Shown here: positions 5,102-5,400 of the stretch, piece by piece
Layout of the letters: every line of letters starts with the position of its first letter
Position numbering within the stretch: position 1 is the first letter of the stretch
Origin: an uncultured Corynebacterium sp.
GTDB taxonomy: Bacteria; Actinomycetota; Actinomycetes; Mycobacteriales; Mycobacteriaceae
Assembly (NCBI GenBank): GCA_946222625.1
Contig: CAMILJ010000145.1
Span: forward strand, 1-5,400
Reading direction: 5' to 3'
DNA length: 5,400 nt
Program-made: the position numbers and the translations under genes
The notes under the pieces: model-generated
Told to the model about the DNA's origin: nothing
The model's database searches: none
Seen by the model: the letters and a program-made list of their open reading frames with translations, nothing else

Positions 5102-5400
5102 TTAAACGTTTTCCTCGTTGTCGAAGCGCTTGCGTAAGTCCCGCACGTACTGGCCAACCTCGGGGCCTTCATACTCGCCGACGACCTCGGAGACCTCGCC
5201 CACCGAGCGGATCTGGCCGTGGTCGATCCATAGGGCGGTATCGCACAGCTGCGCCAGGAAGTCGTTGGAGTGAGAAGCAAAGACCAGGATGCCGGAGCGC
5301 TTCACCAGGTCCTGAAGGCGCACGCGGGCCTTGGCCATGAAGGCAGCGTCGACGGCGCCGATGCCTTCGTCGAGAAGCAGGATCTCCGGCTCAATGGAGG
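5102..5400 (-). CDS. wzt: ABC transporter ATPase, Wzt/RfbE type, C-terminal 98 residues (5' end outside window)
   Basis: C-terminal part of the nucleotide-binding subunit of a polysaccharide ABC exporter; with a Wzm-type permease it is the presumed flippase for lipid-linked galactan in mycobacteria and corynebacteria. The visible 98 residues start just before the Walker B motif ILLLDEGIGAVDAAF (fragment residues 6-20, catalytic Glu in DEG). An alpha-helical stretch follows, then the H-loop histidine in VFASHSNDF (39-47), the strand and turn ALWIDHGQIRSVG (55-67) typical after the H-loop, and a short tail ending RFDNEENV. There is no extra C-terminal carbohydrate-binding domain, as in the short mycobacterial RfbE form. 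Walker A and the signature motif lie beyond the right edge. An internal ATG at 5338 is not the start, because the frame and homology continue to the edge. The position next to glfT1 on the same strand supports the assignment. Confidence 0.92.
   Translation of the reverse strand, partial: SIEPEILLLDEGIGAVDAAFMAKARVRLQDLVKRSGILVFASHSNDFLAQLCDTALWIDHGQIRSVGEVSEVVGEYEGPEVGQYVRDLRKRFDNEENV

Noticed and set aside
5104..5111. AAACGTTT palindrome similar to the dyad upstream of dprE1
   Set aside because: It falls in the last codons and stop of the Wzt gene, far from any start, and is an 8-bp match easily explained by chance.

Overview
The window is chromosomal DNA from a mycolic-acid actinobacterium, most likely a Corynebacterium. 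The evidence is the gene content: DprE1, the galactofuranosyltransferase GlfT1, a Wzt-type ABC ATPase and GtrA-family membrane proteins, all parts of arabinogalactan cell-wall synthesis. High third-position GC, compact spacing and apparently leaderless starts agree with this. The species cannot be named from the sequence alone.

Layout. Positions 1-838 (minus) hold the N-terminal 279 residues of dprE1, cut by the window edge. A 148-bp promoter region (839-986) follows. Next comes a small unrecognised gene (987-1265, minus), divergent from a three-segment membrane protein (1302-1724, plus). These two are separated by only 36 bp, which carry two back-to-back promoter-like sites and nested palindromes. 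The plus strand continues with a PRiA4_ORF3-like protein of unknown function (1745-2611) and two tandem GtrA-family genes (2623-3033 and 3036-3482). The second GtrA gene meets glfT1 (3479-4393, minus) tail to tail with a 4-bp overlap. A GNAT acetyltransferase (4427-5020, plus) is divergent from glfT1. The C-terminal 98 residues of the Wzt-like ATPase (5102-5400, minus) run off the right edge.

How the genes fit together. DprE1 oxidises decaprenyl-phospho-ribose on the way to the arabinose donor decaprenyl-phospho-arabinose. GtrA-family proteins act on, or scaffold, polyprenyl-phosphate-linked sugar steps; the mycobacterial homologue is tied to arabinosylation. GlfT1 adds the first galactofuranose residues to the lipid-linked linker. 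The Wzt/Wzm transporter is the presumed exporter of the lipid-linked galactan. The 92-aa protein, the membrane protein, the PRiA4-like protein and the acetyltransferase have no assigned role here; any link to the wall is inference from position.

Most notable points: five starts lie 6-8 nt behind a TAnnnT hexamer, suggesting leaderless mRNAs, and two of these change the obvious start; the GtrA genes are a translationally coupled tandem pair; a perfect 8-bp-arm dyad lies over a divergent promoter pair; and an AAACG dyad lies upstream of dprE1. No RNA gene, mobile element, CRISPR array or long repeat was seen, and no stretch over 300 bases lacks a gene. No clearly undescribed multi-gene system is evident.
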